Part shown: positions 1-12,694 of the stretch, in pieces
Layout: each line of letters starts with the position of its first letter
Position numbering within the stretch: the stretch's first letter is position 1
Source: Macquaria australasica
Taxonomy: Eukaryota > Chordata > Actinopteri > Centrarchiformes > Percichthyidae
Assembly (NCBI GenBank): GCA_005408345.1
Contig: SEMN01000124.1
Location: 372,001 to 436,000 of the forward strand
Length of the DNA stretch: 64,000 nt
Direction: 5' to 3'
Notes under the pieces: model-generated
The model's database searches: none
Told to the model about the DNA's origin: nothing
The model's input: only the letters and a program-made list of their open reading frames with translations
Position numbers and translations under genes: made by a program

Positions 1-1255
1 ACTTCAATGATGCGGAGGACGAGGCCTTTAAGGGTGAAGAGCTGGCTTCCACTGAGCCCCTCCTGACAACTCAGCCCTCAAACACCTTTGGCTCCATGGC
101 TGAGCACGCTAACCTCCTGGCCACCCCTGTGCCCCCCCCTCTCCAAAGTGTGGGTGACTCTAGCCCCTCTTTGCATTTTGAGAAGCCCCAAGTAGAGGTG
201 GAAATAGAAACTGAGACAGACATCAGCCTGGAGGAGGCTGAAGAAGCAAGAGAGTCTCCTCTTCACAAGAGACTGAGCATGAGTCTGATAACTTGCCATG
301 AGGGAACAACCTCATCCCAGATCTTTGCTGAGGTGCACTGTGCCAGTACTTCATCCCCAGTGCCTAATGTGGAAGTGGAGCCACTCAGGGATGGTGTGGA
401 TCACTCTTATGCCCTTCCTTCCATCACTGTTGAACCAGAGTCCCCTGTTGAGCCTTCCCTACCCACCGATTCAGAGGATTCCCCAGCTCAGGTGTCCCCT
501 GCACAGTCAGAGGAAGCATCTTCTGAGGAAACGGAGGAGCTTGTTGAAGACTTGTCTATGCCTCCTGCATCCGCTCCACCAGAGCCACCAACTGTCCCCA
601 GCCCAGAGCAGCCACAGCTCTGCACTGGCATCCGCTGCCCCACCTTTGACTCAAAGAGCCCCAGTCAGGTAGTGTTCAAGCCGCAGTGGTTGGGGAAAGG
701 TTTTGGCGCCACTGGGCTAAGAGCTAGAGGAGTGAAGGGGCACGGTGGAAAAGGAGGCTCCTCTCCTCTTGCTGTCCGCGTGGTCATGAATAAAGTAACC
801 AATGAAAACAAGGGACAGTCTGGAAAACTGAAGCAGAAAGGTGTGTGTGGAAGGTTTGTGGCTTCTCGTTATCTATGATAACAAGATGTTGTTGCTTGAC
901 GTTTCCTTTCTTTTCAAGGTACTGAAGGCCGCTCCCCGCTGCAGATCCTTAAGGAGACCAACTCACCCAGGGACCAACGTCCTCAGGTATTGTATACACA
1001 CATGTATTCACTGCTAGTAATAGCTACCAACTCTTCTTATTACTGAAACTTAATTTGAACCTATATAGGATTTTTATTTTTATTTTTTTTAGGTGATGTT
1101 TAGTATTGAGTGAATTCCAACACAGAAAGTATATCGACTGCTGAAGTAATGTCCTCCTCACTTTCCAGATGAAGGTGTCCACCCCAGATAAGCAGAGGCT
1201 TGGACAGGTGGACCGCAGAGTGCTTGCAGTGTCTCTGGATAAGGAGAATAGATGA
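1..1255 (+). CDS. cdca3: CDCA3 (cell division cycle associated 3 / Tome-1), 3' part
   Basis: Partial: the reading frame is already open at base 3, so the 5' exons lie outside the window. Coding exons seen are 1-840 (phase 1 at its end), 919-986 and 1169-1255 (TGA), all with GT-AG borders. The long acidic, Pro/Ser-rich first exon resembles the disordered body of CDCA3. The second exon encodes GRSPLQILKETNSP, matching the family's conserved GRSPL-IL---NSP box. The protein ends ...SLDKENR, carrying the KEN degron that in CDCA3 is recognised by APC/C-Cdh1. Known role: a cytosolic F-box-like adaptor that promotes Wee1 destruction and mitotic entry, and is itself degraded in G1. It is convergent with gnb3, as expected for this synteny block. 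Identity is sure; the N-terminus cannot be judged. Confidence 0.9.
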
Positions 1256-1412
1256 TTCCCTGCAGCAATGTGTACAGAATCGTGCCACTTTTATATCTCT
1301 TAAAACAAGCTTTTATGTGTACAGCTTTCCTAAACTGATTTTGTCCTGTGTATATTACTTTAACTGCCACTTCATGCAGTTTTCCATACTGTTTTGTCCT
1401 CTTGTAAATATA

Positions 1413-1418
1413 AATAAA
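1413..1418 (+). promoter_or_regulatory. polyadenylation signal of cdca3
   Basis: AATAAA lies 158 bases after the cdca3 stop codon, in an AT-rich 3' UTR. It is followed by T-rich sequence from about 1484, as expected of a cleavage site. Confidence 0.6.
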
Positions 1419-1439
1419 CTTATTTGCATTCATACTTAA

Positions 1440-3113
1440 GGTTTAAATCTTTGTATTGGTTGTAAACTAGTTCTGTTTTCCTTGTGGATTTTTTTTTTTT
1501 TTTTTTCTGAGATACATTTTTATAACATCATTTTCTCCAACACCTAAACTGTAAAATTTCTAGTCTTTACTTCTGTATAAACTCAAGCTCAACGCTAAAT
1601 ATTTGTTCATTTCCTTCCACTACCATTTGAATCACACCACTCTGGTTTTGACACTATTGTTCATGCCTCTTCTTCCTCATTTTTAGTTGACAGTTTGTAA
1701 TGAAGTTCCAGTAATAAACACTAGAGGGAGCCTGTAAATGAACAATGACATCTTAAGTTTATCCATTTAAAGGGGAAAAAAAAAGCCATGTTTGTATGCT
1801 TTTATGCAAACATCTAAATTACTTCATGGACTGAAAGTACTGAGGATTTTACCATAGTGAAAAAAAGTAGTGCTTCAGCAGTGTTTGTGCCATATTTTAT
1901 GCCTCACTCCATATCCAGTGGGATTTAAATATGGACACGTTATAAACAAAATCATAACTGAAGTCAGCATTTTAGAAATGGACACTAAAGACTTGTGTAA
2001 TGCAGAATCCCACATTTATTAGACAATCTTTAAGAAAGGTAGGTAGTATTGCTTTACTTTGCACAGTGTGTATCCAGTGTTGGAAAAGAGGCAGTCCAAA
2101 TTCTAGTCAGAACTTAGAGATTTTTTTTTCTGTTTGTACATAAACTGTCCTTCAAGTTTATCTTGTACCATGCAGAGGAAAAGGTAAGCGGTCATATACA
2201 GATTCAGATGTATTGCTCATATACACACAATAGACGCTATCATCCATATAATCACTCATACAAAAAGTCCTCCTGTCCTGAGACAAATGGGTCATCTTTT
2301 TTTGTAAGTGCTTAGTGAACCATGAAAACCATTTTATTATCCCATCTGTCAGTTAAACAGTTTACCCAAAGCACTTTTAAGGTCTAGCTAGCGGGGGCAT
2401 TAGGCCAAATGATGAGACCCCAAATCCTGGTAAATATTGCCCATCAATCACATACAAAACAACTCAAACACTAATGTAGACATCTGCAAACTATAACTCC
2501 ATTTTAATTAAAATTAGAAAATGAAAAGAAAGTAAAAGTAAGCATCTAGGGAATCTACCAAAACTAAGAACAAACGACAGTCTGAAACAAAAAACGCAAA
2601 TGCTCATATTATTCATATGACATAACTTATGCTTTGTTATAAAACACAGCATATTATAGCTAGTGTGAACCTACACAGGCTGTAACTGGACTCTATTCAA
2701 TTCTATCCCATCCAGTGTGCTACCATTTCCATTTGGCAACTGTTCTCATTGGGCGATTCTCTGAATTCCTGCTATAAATGTGCATATGTTATCGATTTGA
2801 ACCGCAATATAATAAACTATTATAGGAGGAATGATCTTTTGAGACCCCGACCCCTTGTCCCACCCCAAATTCCCCCATAACGTGAGAAGAAAAGTGAGAG
2901 CGCGATGTGACAGAGAGAGGAGAAAATCTTCACATTCACAACCCCTCTCCGACATTAGAAAGGACTTGGCACAATTAAAATACCCTCTTCTCACCCTATG
3001 CGGCTCCTCGTCCCTCATCCCTCCCTCAAACTCCAATTTCTTTTTTTATCTTCTTCACTTTCTCCCAGGCAGATGTTAACTGCTCTCTTTCTGCTCGCTG
3101 GTGAGGAACAGCC
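1440..3113. other. convergent intergenic region and gnb3 3' UTR
   Basis: No coding exon is seen. On the minus strand the gnb3 3' UTR probably runs from 3113 down to about 2000, where an AATAAA (plus-strand TTTATT, 2015-2020) is present. The stretch about 1440-2000 separates the two convergent 3' ends and is AT-rich with short homopolymer runs. The exact gnb3 cleavage site is inferred. Confidence 0.45.
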
Positions 3114-5765
3114 TCAGTTCCATATCTTGAGGAAGCTGTCCCAGGATCCTGTGCAACACGCCATCCCATCTGAGGACACTCCGATACAGCTCACTCTGTT
3201 GTCGTGACCAGCCAGCACTCCTGGACCACGGCCACAAGAAAAAAACATGATGTAAGCTGAGAAAAGCACCACTGAAATTGCTCAGAACACTCGATCCCAC
3301 ATCAGGAGTTAAACACTTTAGGTGCTTTAAATTCACTTTATCATCTTTATTTTCCACCTGTACTTACCCACTCTCTCAGATTTAAGTGTGTCCCAGATGT
3401 TGACGTTGAAGTCATCGTAGCCAGCCAGTAACAGGCGTCCAGACAGGGACGGGGCCAGGGAGGTCACCCCGCACATGATGCTGGAGTCCTGGTAGGTAAT
3501 GAGCTCCTGGTCGGCTCGCAGATCGTACAGCTTACAGGTGGCATCATCCGACCCTGTTATCACTGCGTTACCATTGGGGAAGAACTGGAAGAAAGAGAAG
3601 TGATTAGAAACAAGCAAAATGTAGCAAAAAAAGTCAGAGCTCTGATACAGAGGTGAAGTGGAAAACCTCCTCATTCTCACCCCAATTGCGTTGATGTCAC
3701 TCTCGTGGCCTCCAAAGGTCTGTCTGCAGGTGGCCTCCCTGATGTCCCACAGCTTGGCTGTGAAGTCACATGCCCCCGAGATGAAAAACTTGAAGTCTGG
3801 GGACACGGCCAGGGACATGCAGTCTCCCTGGTGTCCAGCAAAGACTGTCTTTTGGGTCCCTGTCTCAATGTCCCATAGTACGCTAGAAGGAGACGGACCA
3901 AAGACAATATTTATTTCCATTTTAACTACAGAGAGGGAAGTAGAATATACTTTTTAGTTAAGTTCATACTATATTCTTACCAAGTACAGTCTCCAGAGCT
4001 GGTGATGATCTCAGTGTCACTGAGGAAACGACAGCAGGACAGGTAACCTGGGCAACCAAAGAGATACCATATGAGGAACCTCAAGACTCAGTTTAAGTGA
4101 ATAAAAGGAAATCCAAGGAGGACTCAGTCAACTCCAATCGTATGAGCATCAGTGGCTTCAAGAGATTTAATTTCCAAGCTGTGTCATCCTACCTGTGTGT
4201 GCCGCCAGCTCACGCATGACCTTGACGTTCCCGTCCTTGCCCTTGAGGTTGTAGATGGAGCACATGTTGTCCAGACCGCCACAAGCCACTAGGTTCCCCG
4301 AAGGTGCATAGGCACAAGTCATCACCCACGATGACTTGAGAGGGATGGCATTCACCTGGGGACACACAGAAGACAGGTGAAACGCTTGTCTTTAACCAAT
4401 GACACCAAATGGACTTCAATCTCTGAATCTGAAGCCACAAACACTTAAAGACCCTGAAAACGTATTTTCTCAATCATCTTCTTAGTATAAGCGATGGAGA
4501 AAAATCTGGTTATATAACATTAGAGATTTATGTTTTTCCTGTTTTTTCTCTGTGGGGGGCGGGACTTTAGAAAAAGATGATGTCACGTACTTCCGTGCAC
4601 CAATCAGGATTTAGCTACATTTGAATCAGAATCTGATGACAGTGGATGGGTTGTTTGGTAACTGTCAATCAAATCTGATCAAACCACATCCACACAGTCC
4701 TGAAGAAGCAGATTAATATAGTTAATGAGTGCTAAAACCTTTAATAAGTAATACAATTAAAAATGTCTCTGGAAACATTGTTTGTTGCTTATTTAGTGAT
4801 TTATATTTAATGTTTTAGAGAAATTCTTAAGTTTTCAGGGACTATAGGAAGTGAGGTGATGTGTGTACATGTGTAATTTGATGTATTTTTCAGTTTTAGC
4901 TGTAAAAGCAAATTCATGGATTCATATGGTGTATCATCTACCGTTACTGTAATTATGATACACCTCTCCTTTGCTCCTTCCTTCCTACCTTGTTGGTTGT
5001 AATGCTGTCCCACACTATGAGTTTTCCATCTTGTGAGGCACTGACACACAGCCTGGTGGTGTAACAACAGCAGAGACAGAGGGACAGAGAAAGGAGGAGA
5101 CATGTGAGCCGTAGGTGTCACCTGAAAAATTAAGGCATAAGCCATGTTCCTTTAATTAATTCATCCAGTTAAAAGTAAAGCGTACTTCACAAATCTAATT
5201 CACCAATTAGAATTCCCTCTTGCATTTATTGGCTATCCTCTCTCTAATCTTGTGCTAAATTTAATAGAAACCTATCAGATCTTGGCTGTGAAATAAACAT
5301 TAGGTAGGTGTTCTTTCAATTTGTGTACAATATGCTGTGTATTTACGTGGAGTCAGTGCCCCAGTGCATAGCGTAGATCTTGGCAAGGTGACCCCTTAGT
5401 GTTTTCCTGGTCTTCAACTGGACACGACCCACCACGGTGATCCCAGCTGCCGCTTCTTGCAGTGTGGTGTCCTGCACGGCCTTACGAGCTGCCTGGGGAG
5501 CAGACACAAACACGGGTAGTCAGGTTACTGAGTACAAGCCAGTATAAATCTAAGATGTGGTTTTCAATAATAATAGATATTTGGAGAGAGGAAAACATTT
5601 CAGATATGTCTTCAGGTCATTGTGAATAGCAAAGTCACATAAGGTCAGTGATAAATACTGCGAACAGCCAAATTGTTTATTAAAGATGATATGGATGGGT
5701 CTACTGACAGTGATCTGGTCTTTGAGACTGTCCGCCTCCTTTCGCAATTGCTCCATTTCACCCAT
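3114..5765 (-). CDS. gnb3: G protein beta-3 subunit (cone transducin beta)
   Basis: Complete. Coding exons in transcript order: 5765-5709, 5492-5347, 5052-4989, 4355-4193, 4047-3981, 3882-3681, 3584-3368, 3220-3114. They sum to 1023 bp, which is 340 residues, the invariant G-beta length. The start MGEMEQLRKEADSLKDQIT is the N-terminal coiled coil that pairs with G-gamma. Seven WD repeats follow, with landmarks RGHLAKIYAMHW, SASQDGKLIVWD, GGLDNMCSIYNL, SGDCT-LWDIETG, SGACDFTAKLWD, GSDDATCKLYDL and the C-terminal GSWDSFLKIWN. Position between cdca3 and p3h3 identifies GNB3 rather than GNB1, 2 or 4. Known role: the beta-gamma partner of cone transducin alpha and of ON-bipolar G proteins, at the inner membrane face. 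Teleosts may carry two co-orthologues (gnb3a/gnb3b); the window does not say which this is. Confidence 0.96.
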
Positions 5766-5837
5766 GGCGATGGTTGTTAGGCACTGTCACCAATGGAGAC
5801 AGGGAGAGATGGCAGGAAAGCTGATAATCCTGAAATA

Positions 5838-5941
5838 AAGAAGAAGAAGAAGAAGAAGAAGAAGAAGAAGAAGAAGAAGAAGAAGAAGATGATGATGATC
5901 AAGAAGAAGAAGAAGAAGATGATGATGATGAAGAAGAAGAG
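5838..5941. repeat. GAA/GAT trinucleotide microsatellite
   Basis: About 104 bp of (AAG)n interrupted by two GAT blocks, in the first intron of gnb3. The strand asymmetry is complete: purines on the plus strand, pyrimidines on the minus. This creates spurious poly-Lys and poly-Leu reading frames that are not genes. Confidence 0.95.
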
Positions 5942-6202
5942 AGGTGGGGAGACAACAAAAACAGAATTTAGTTACCATTCGTATGCTTATTGTCGAGAAA
6001 CAGCATTCCCTGTACAAATACTTTATCCTGAAATTTTACCTGCACCTACCTGAGCAATTTTTAATCCTCCCAAGCTCCAGTCTCCAAGTAAGTGCTATTT
6101 TGCAAGTCAAACTGGCCCTCGTCTACTTTGCAAACTTTCATGAACTCGCAGGAGCACATACGCAAACCCACAGAACACACCTACGCATGCATTCATGTAC
6201 GC

Positions 6203-6236
6203 GTGCACACGCACACACACACGCACACACACACAA
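6203..6236. repeat. CA microsatellite, imperfect
   Basis: An alternating CA tract interrupted by CG, in the gnb3 5' intron. Confidence 0.85.
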
Positions 6237-6880
6237 AAACACGCAGACTGTATGAATATTCAAACATGACATTAACAGCAAATATATTTGTTCTTCAGAA
6301 GATGTGACACTTGTTGAGAGCACACATCCTCACCCTGAATGTACACACAAACCAGTATGTCCTGTAATAATGTCATCAGTGTATCAGCTCTCAGTCACCT
6401 CTCACTCCTCAACAAATTCACAACAGTCTTGTGCCATTTAACACTCCAGCGAGCTCTCGCCTAATGTTGATGGCTATTGAATTTGGTAATGTCGTGATTA
6501 AATGAGCAATGTTTAGCAGTAAACCAATCACCTAATGGACAAACTCATACAGTGTGACAAATGTAATCAAGGTACAAGTGAAAAGGCAGAGTCACGATCT
6601 CGAGTTGATTCTACAGAAACAGAGTAGTTAAAAGAGACACGACACATGACCCTAACTTCATAGTGAAGCAGCACAATATAACCAACCTCAACAACACCAC
6701 CCTCCTCCTTCTATGGTACATGTGCAGATGTTACAAATGACTTTTCTTTCCTGCGAAGAACCAATTGTCATGATGCTATTTCCTTTATCTTACCTTGAAA
6801 ACGGATAGGAGGGGATACTTTTGTTGATCTTATCGTATGCGTCCCTGCAGCAATCTCTCTCTCTCTTTCCCTCTTTCTCT

Positions 6881-9800
6881 CTTTCACTATTTGAATGAGT
6901 GTCCCTGTCAAAACACATGACCAAGTGTGGATTTGCCTCTAATTTGTTTGAAGTGAAAAGAAGAGGAAGGGAGTGAAGGAGGGAGTGACTCTGTAAAAGA
7001 AAGAGATTTGCTTTAATTGTTTACCACTGGGCTCTATCCTTTAACCATCTGTAATGCTTAAAATGAATGGAAGATGACTTTAAAATTAAATTAGAGTTCT
7101 GATTTATGGCCTTTATAGCAGTGCAGTGCTCCAAACACCTCAGCAGCTACAGTATGGGTGTCCTGCTTTAAACTGCTGATGACTACATTGCCCCTGAAGT
7201 GTGTAACAGGGGATTTTAGGCCTTTGTTCCAGATGGGAAATTGCTTTGATAATGAGTGTTGTGATGAATGCTTGAGTGTTTTAGTCGTGCTATTACCCTT
7301 TTGCCATTCTGTTCCTGGGACCCTGCCATTGTTCCATGTGATTAAATGACTGCTAGGTGCTGCTGGGTGGTGAAGTGCATTAACACAGACAGAGAGAAGA
7401 AGGAGGGAGGGGAGAAAGGGAGGAGGTGGGGGGTTGAACAGTAAGAGGCGAGGCAGGAGAGTGAGTTTTAAATCCTACTGGCTGAGATTTTAAGGGAATC
7501 CTTTTGAATCAAATCTGCTCTCATCCGATTACTGACTGCTCTTTGCATCTGGATAAGAGATGGAGAAAGGGATGGGTTGGGGGGCAGATAGCGGGATGAG
7601 AATGAGGGAGGGGGCAGATGGAGGAGGTGGAACGGGACGCAGAGAGAGTTGTGAGAGTGGGAGCCTGTGAAAGGTGGAGTGTTTTCGGTGGGACTGGGCC
7701 CTAGAACTTGAGTCTGACCAGCGACTGTGGTGCTCTGCAGTTTGCATTTCCACCTCAGCTGAAAGTTCGTGATCGGTTACAACTGATAGTCTTGCATTTG
7801 TGGTCCAACTTGCAAAATGTGATCTAAGAATATGGCTCTTGTTTATTTGATTAAAATGTCTGTAGGGTGATGCCTTTTGTGTTGTAGCTCCTTCTATGTC
7901 CTGTATTCCTCATAGCCAGTTAACACAACATACTGCGTCTGTACTAGAGTTGGGCGATATGACGATACATACTGTGAGACAAAAGAAATGTGTCTACCAA
8001 CAGAGATTTTGCCACATTGTTTATACTGCGATAGATAACCGTTTAGTATCTCTGGGTGTGTAAGGCGGTTGTGGGCGATGTTGTAAATCAATGACCAGGA
8101 TTGATTTATGTGATTTTTGCATTAAATGTCATTAATGTACCTTTTATTTGTCAGGTATTTAAATCACTGGATTAGCCAAAAACAGACATACCTGTCCTGT
8201 TATTTAACCCATGAAATGTGACTATATCACAGCATCTATCAATATAAAATTACATACATATATAATGTAATGGAGGATTTTGTCCATATGGTCCAAGCTG
8301 AGTCTAAACTGACAAGCGCTTTTCTTTCTTTCTAAAAGTGTAGTCTGTAATTTCAAAATAAAATGTTACCACTTTGAATCTAAATTTTACACCACACATG
8401 ATACAGCCACATAAACAACTTAACATAGTTTATCATGCATATTATATTTGACATTATTAAGAATCAGACAACAAAAGCAATTTGTTTTTTATCAGATCAT
8501 CAATCCACATGATAAAACCAGCATTGTATGCTGTTCCCATGTAAATTCTGTGTGTATATGTGTGTCAATATCATTTTGAATGGCATCTCCATATTTGATA
8601 TCTAGATATATTTTGTAACATACATCTTGTAAGATCAAGTATCAAGTATATGATATTGTAAGCGTAAGCGTATTGTAAACTTGTTAATTCAGGAACGAAC
8701 ACGTTTTGGTATTTAAGGATTTATCATCGTGACAGTTAGTCAAAGGATTTTGATTTTCTTCAGGATTATTAAAGATGCTGGTGATAAATGTCTTTTTAGC
8801 CTTGAACCCAATTTTTATCTGACCCCTTGAATCTGATACATCATCTGAGCGGCTTGGCACAACTTCACAACTACCAAGAACAAAATATGTAAAGCGACAT
8901 ATGACCATCCACTCACCAATTAGGAGACTCCTCTCAAGGTGTTTTGGTGGATCTTGAATCAGTCTTCCTCCAGCGGTCTCCCTCTGGTCGTTGTCATAAG
9001 TTCAGCCCGCCTGTTACCACACTTTCTCCCGCTCATTCACTTTTGGTATCACACACAGTGGGATATTCCTCCGTCACTCACTCTCTCCACTGCTCCTATG
9101 AGGAACAGATGAGGATTGGAGGGATGAAGGGAGATCAGTGATGAGGGAATTAAACCCTGGGATGGACAGAAAGAGGGGTGGAGGGGCGGGGGAGTGGTGT
9201 GCGGTGGGGGTAAAAGAGACAGAAAGGGAGAAGAGACAGTAGGGGAAACCAAACAAGGTGCAGAGCGTGGTTATGGGGTCACAAGACATGAGCTGGGGTG
9301 AATCCGAATCAAAAACTAAGAGATGGAAATCATGGAGGGGAGGGGAAAGAGGATAAATAGAGGACCTGGGAACATGGCTTTTTATGGTGCTGAGGTAGTC
9401 TTTAAAAGATCTATGACTGGCAGGAGGGTTTGTGTTTTGTAAACCCGAGGTGAAGCTAATATTAGAAAGTTTATGGGCAGACAGGGAGAATGGCAGAGCA
9501 TAGATCAGACAGGGCGGTGATATAGAGAATGAAAGCAGGAGAGAGGTCTTTCTGGTTCATTCTTACTATGCAAACAGTACCGCCAGGCATGGACATATAC
9601 TTACAGGATACAAGATATGTGCTACTATAACTATCTATAGCACTACAGTCTCTGTCCTCTTTGTTCTGAGTGTCAAAAAAAAGAATTATTTTCTCTCTTT
9701 TTCGACCAAATACCCTTAGTACAAATAAACCCATAAACTTAGAGGTTCCTCCTTTAATTCCTGCCCTTGCCTGTTAGAGAGTGCGCCTCACTGCTGTTGC

Positions 9801-12694
9801 ACATTATCTAACAGTAAATCACCTGTATTAGTTATGAAACAGCACAGCTTGCACTCCCTATCATGAGGTAGCACTTTCAGGCCACATTTCACCCAAAAGG
9901 CCTGCAATAAAGCTCCTTGAATCAGCTACTGCAGTGGCCTTGAGTAAGATACTGAAACACCTTTTTTTCATTACTAAGTTTGGCTTTCCTTTCACGGAAT
10001 CCTGGCTCCTTTATTAAAGGATGTGCCCATCGGCTTCTCCCTAAAGTTTTCACATTGGTCCTTTGACAGTAAGGAGAGTCTGTTTACTTATTGTATAATG
10101 TGCATTGTGTCTAGAATACACTGTATTAGTTTGCTATGAACAAACATGGTGAAATAAGCTATGATTATGTTAATAATGTTAACACATTTGCCCCTTTAGT
10201 GATATGTAAGTATATAGTTTACAAAATATAAGTAACATGTATTGTTTTGCATATTGCTGATAACTGTAGTTGTTTGGTATGCTGGAGTTCATTTTGCTTT
10301 CCAAGTGGACGCATGTGACACAGATGCTATGTAGAAAACAGAGTAAAACACATTTAAATGAGATGAAACAGGGTCTGAATTCTCACTAGTGCCCAGGATG
10401 CTGCTTTAGCTGATTGTGACCTTTGACCTCCCTGTAGGAGGGGGGCAAAAGTAAAGGAAAGTATCACATTATTACTTTTTGTTCAAGCCCTTAAGGAAAA
10501 AGATTCAGATGATTAAACAGCATCATTGTGACTCTTACACAGTGTGGACTTCTTCTGTTCGTGTGTTTGCATGCTTGAATCAACACACACTGCAAAAGGG
10601 TTGTGTTGTGTGTGTATGTGTGTGTGTTGCATACCTGGATTTATTCAGTTCTGTAGTTTTAAAGTGTTGACCTTTGCACGCTCAAGCACGGTGATGACAG
10701 AAGCAGACTGACTGAGCTGGCTGAGCTGACCCTGGATTTGGTATAAATGGAGTTGGGGCACCGCGAGCTGTGAGATGGAGCGTGAAACTGAGAGAAAACC
10801 AAAACGAGGGGAAAAAAAGAATTTGTTTGCAGACACACAGACACACGCCAGGATAAATACAGAGAGAGAGAGAGTGTTATTTTGGGTTACTATTTAAAGA
10901 CCAATGATGTCTTGATCTTGCATTATCCCTACTATAACAGCTTTTAGTTTACTATTTGTAGCTTAGATTATAACTAGCATTGCTTTAGTTCTTCTGGCAT
11001 TTTTAAAGTCATATGAAGTTCGTACCAACATTAACTCATTGTTAGGAGAGTAGATTTTGTTTTTCAGTCTATAAATCCCATCAAGGGCCACTGAACCTTT
11101 AGCCTTGTTTTGAATAAATGGGAGTAAGTGGGTGGAGTGGGGAGGGGTGACTGGATTAAATGACACATTAGTCACAAACAACTATTGTGACATTGAATGT
11201 AAGATAGATTCATGAATTTTGATCCTCATTACTCCTACTGAATCTCATGTTGTGATTACACTTTAAAGTTATCAGACAGTTGTATGGGTCACAAATAGTA
11301 GGACAGCTAATGCCTGGAAGTGCAAGATAAGGGGTGAGCGATCATGTCAACTACTCACCACACACAGCACTCAGTTATAATGACAACAGGATGCGCTGGG
11401 TTTTCAGTTTTATAACTACGCTGTTAGGCCTTACATAATTTCTACTAATCATATAAAATATGGAAAGATGACATCACACAGCTGAAAATGTCATGCTTTT
11501 TCTGCCAAGTGTGTAATTAGAACAGTAGACAGCCATGGTGCTTAGTGTGAGGATATCTAAGATGCATTATATAGACATAACACCTACTTAAGAGAAGATT
11601 AATGCAGACCTTTAGGGTACTGCATGGTTTCAGCGTGTGAGGGAGGGAAAAGGTTAAACCCAAGGCTCCATTAAACAGGCCTGCCGACCCAATTCTTCAG
11701 TGGCGGGGGATTATAACACGGGGGGAGTGAGAGTGTTAATATGGGCCATAAACAGTGCTTGACTCAGTACATAATGCACTAGATAAAAGCAGAGGAGGGG
11801 GGTGAAAGGAGACACTGGTGGTACTGAGGAGGATAAGATGGAAGTGGGTGCTTGAGTGTCACTCAGCTGAATGTGAATGATTAAATGATCTCTCGCTGGA
11901 TTACTATTCCATATTCTAAATGGGAGATTTTTTAAGCTTCATAAACAAATGCACTCATTTATGAGGGATTAACAGTAATCTCTCTATTTCTATCCTTTTT
12001 TTCCTCCTGTGCACCTCTCTCTCTCTCTGTGCTCCCTCTTACTGCCTCGAACTGTAGTTTCTGGTGTACTGCGCTAATGTAACTACTTTCACAGTTTCCT
12101 ACTGCTGTGCTGCTGTCTAATCGCGTATCTTATCACATGCTTCTACTCTTAACAGACAGGAACAGACTAAGTAAAGTATTAACTCTCTAGTTTTTATTTT
12201 TAATCAGCAGGCAGCCACAGACGGTGTGAGATAATCACTTAATAGATTACACAACCTTGCTTTAACTGTTCTCCCCCTTTTTGTGCTCTCTTTGCCTCTC
12301 TTATAGTCCTTCACATGTGTGGATATGGTATATAATACTCATGCGAAAGACATTTATTTCTTATTTTAATCTCTTCATTTTTAAAGGGAGTGATATCGGT
12401 CATTAAAGCTGCAAAAACAAAAGTACAGACTGACATTGGAGAGAGAAAATAACAGTGTTTCCCTCATTTATCTTCATCATATACAGTATAAATACAGTAT
12501 ATACAAACATGCAAGCAGCTTTATATAAAAGGGCAGTAAGATGTCTGGGTAAAAACTGAAAAATCAAAACAGAGAAGTGTTCATGGTTGGTGGAATGGTC
12601 CTGTTAAGGGATGGTGGACTGGTCCACTAGAGTGGACACAGATGAAAATGTTTTCCAGTTTGGGGGATTCAGTCTGTCAGGTTTGCTCTGGCTC
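6881..12694. other. gene-poor spacer between gnb3 and p3h3
   Basis: No reading frame here has splice-consistent borders or recognisable protein similarity. The stretch holds G/A-rich patches (7380-7440, 7560-7640, 9160-9360), short GT and GA runs (10604-10627, 10860-10875) and a likely interspersed repeat at 7945-8660. The end near 12190-12694 should include the p3h3 3' UTR; minus-strand AATAAA candidates lie at 12353-12358 and 12193-12198. gnb3 regulatory DNA is probably in the part near 7 kb, but no specific site is claimed. Confidence 0.5.
7945..8660. repeat. probable non-autonomous DNA-transposon remnant (GGGCGATATG type)
   Basis: It begins GAGTTGGGCGATATGACGATAC, resembling a dispersed teleost element whose ends are rich in CGATAT/GATATC words. 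Further in are degenerate words such as 'actgcgatagata' and, toward 8600-8660, 'gatatctagatata' and 'gatattgtaag'. The ends are eroded and I could not define terminal inverted repeats or a target-site duplication. Confidence 0.3.

Larger units (their letters stand above)
5766..6880 (-). promoter_or_regulatory. gnb3 5' UTR, first intron and probable non-coding first exon
   Basis: Coding exon 1 is preceded by a good acceptor (exon begins at 5783). On the minus strand a strong donor, CAAG/GTAAGA, ends at 6794, so a non-coding leader exon probably lies at 6794 to about 6880, with the promoter just above it. The intron holds a GAA/GAT repeat and a CA repeat. The transcription start is not determined. 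Confidence 0.45.

Noticed and set aside
5793..6053. Poly-Lys/Met frame and its Leu/His antisense frame
   Set aside because: Produced entirely by the GAA/GAT microsatellite; no splice or protein support.
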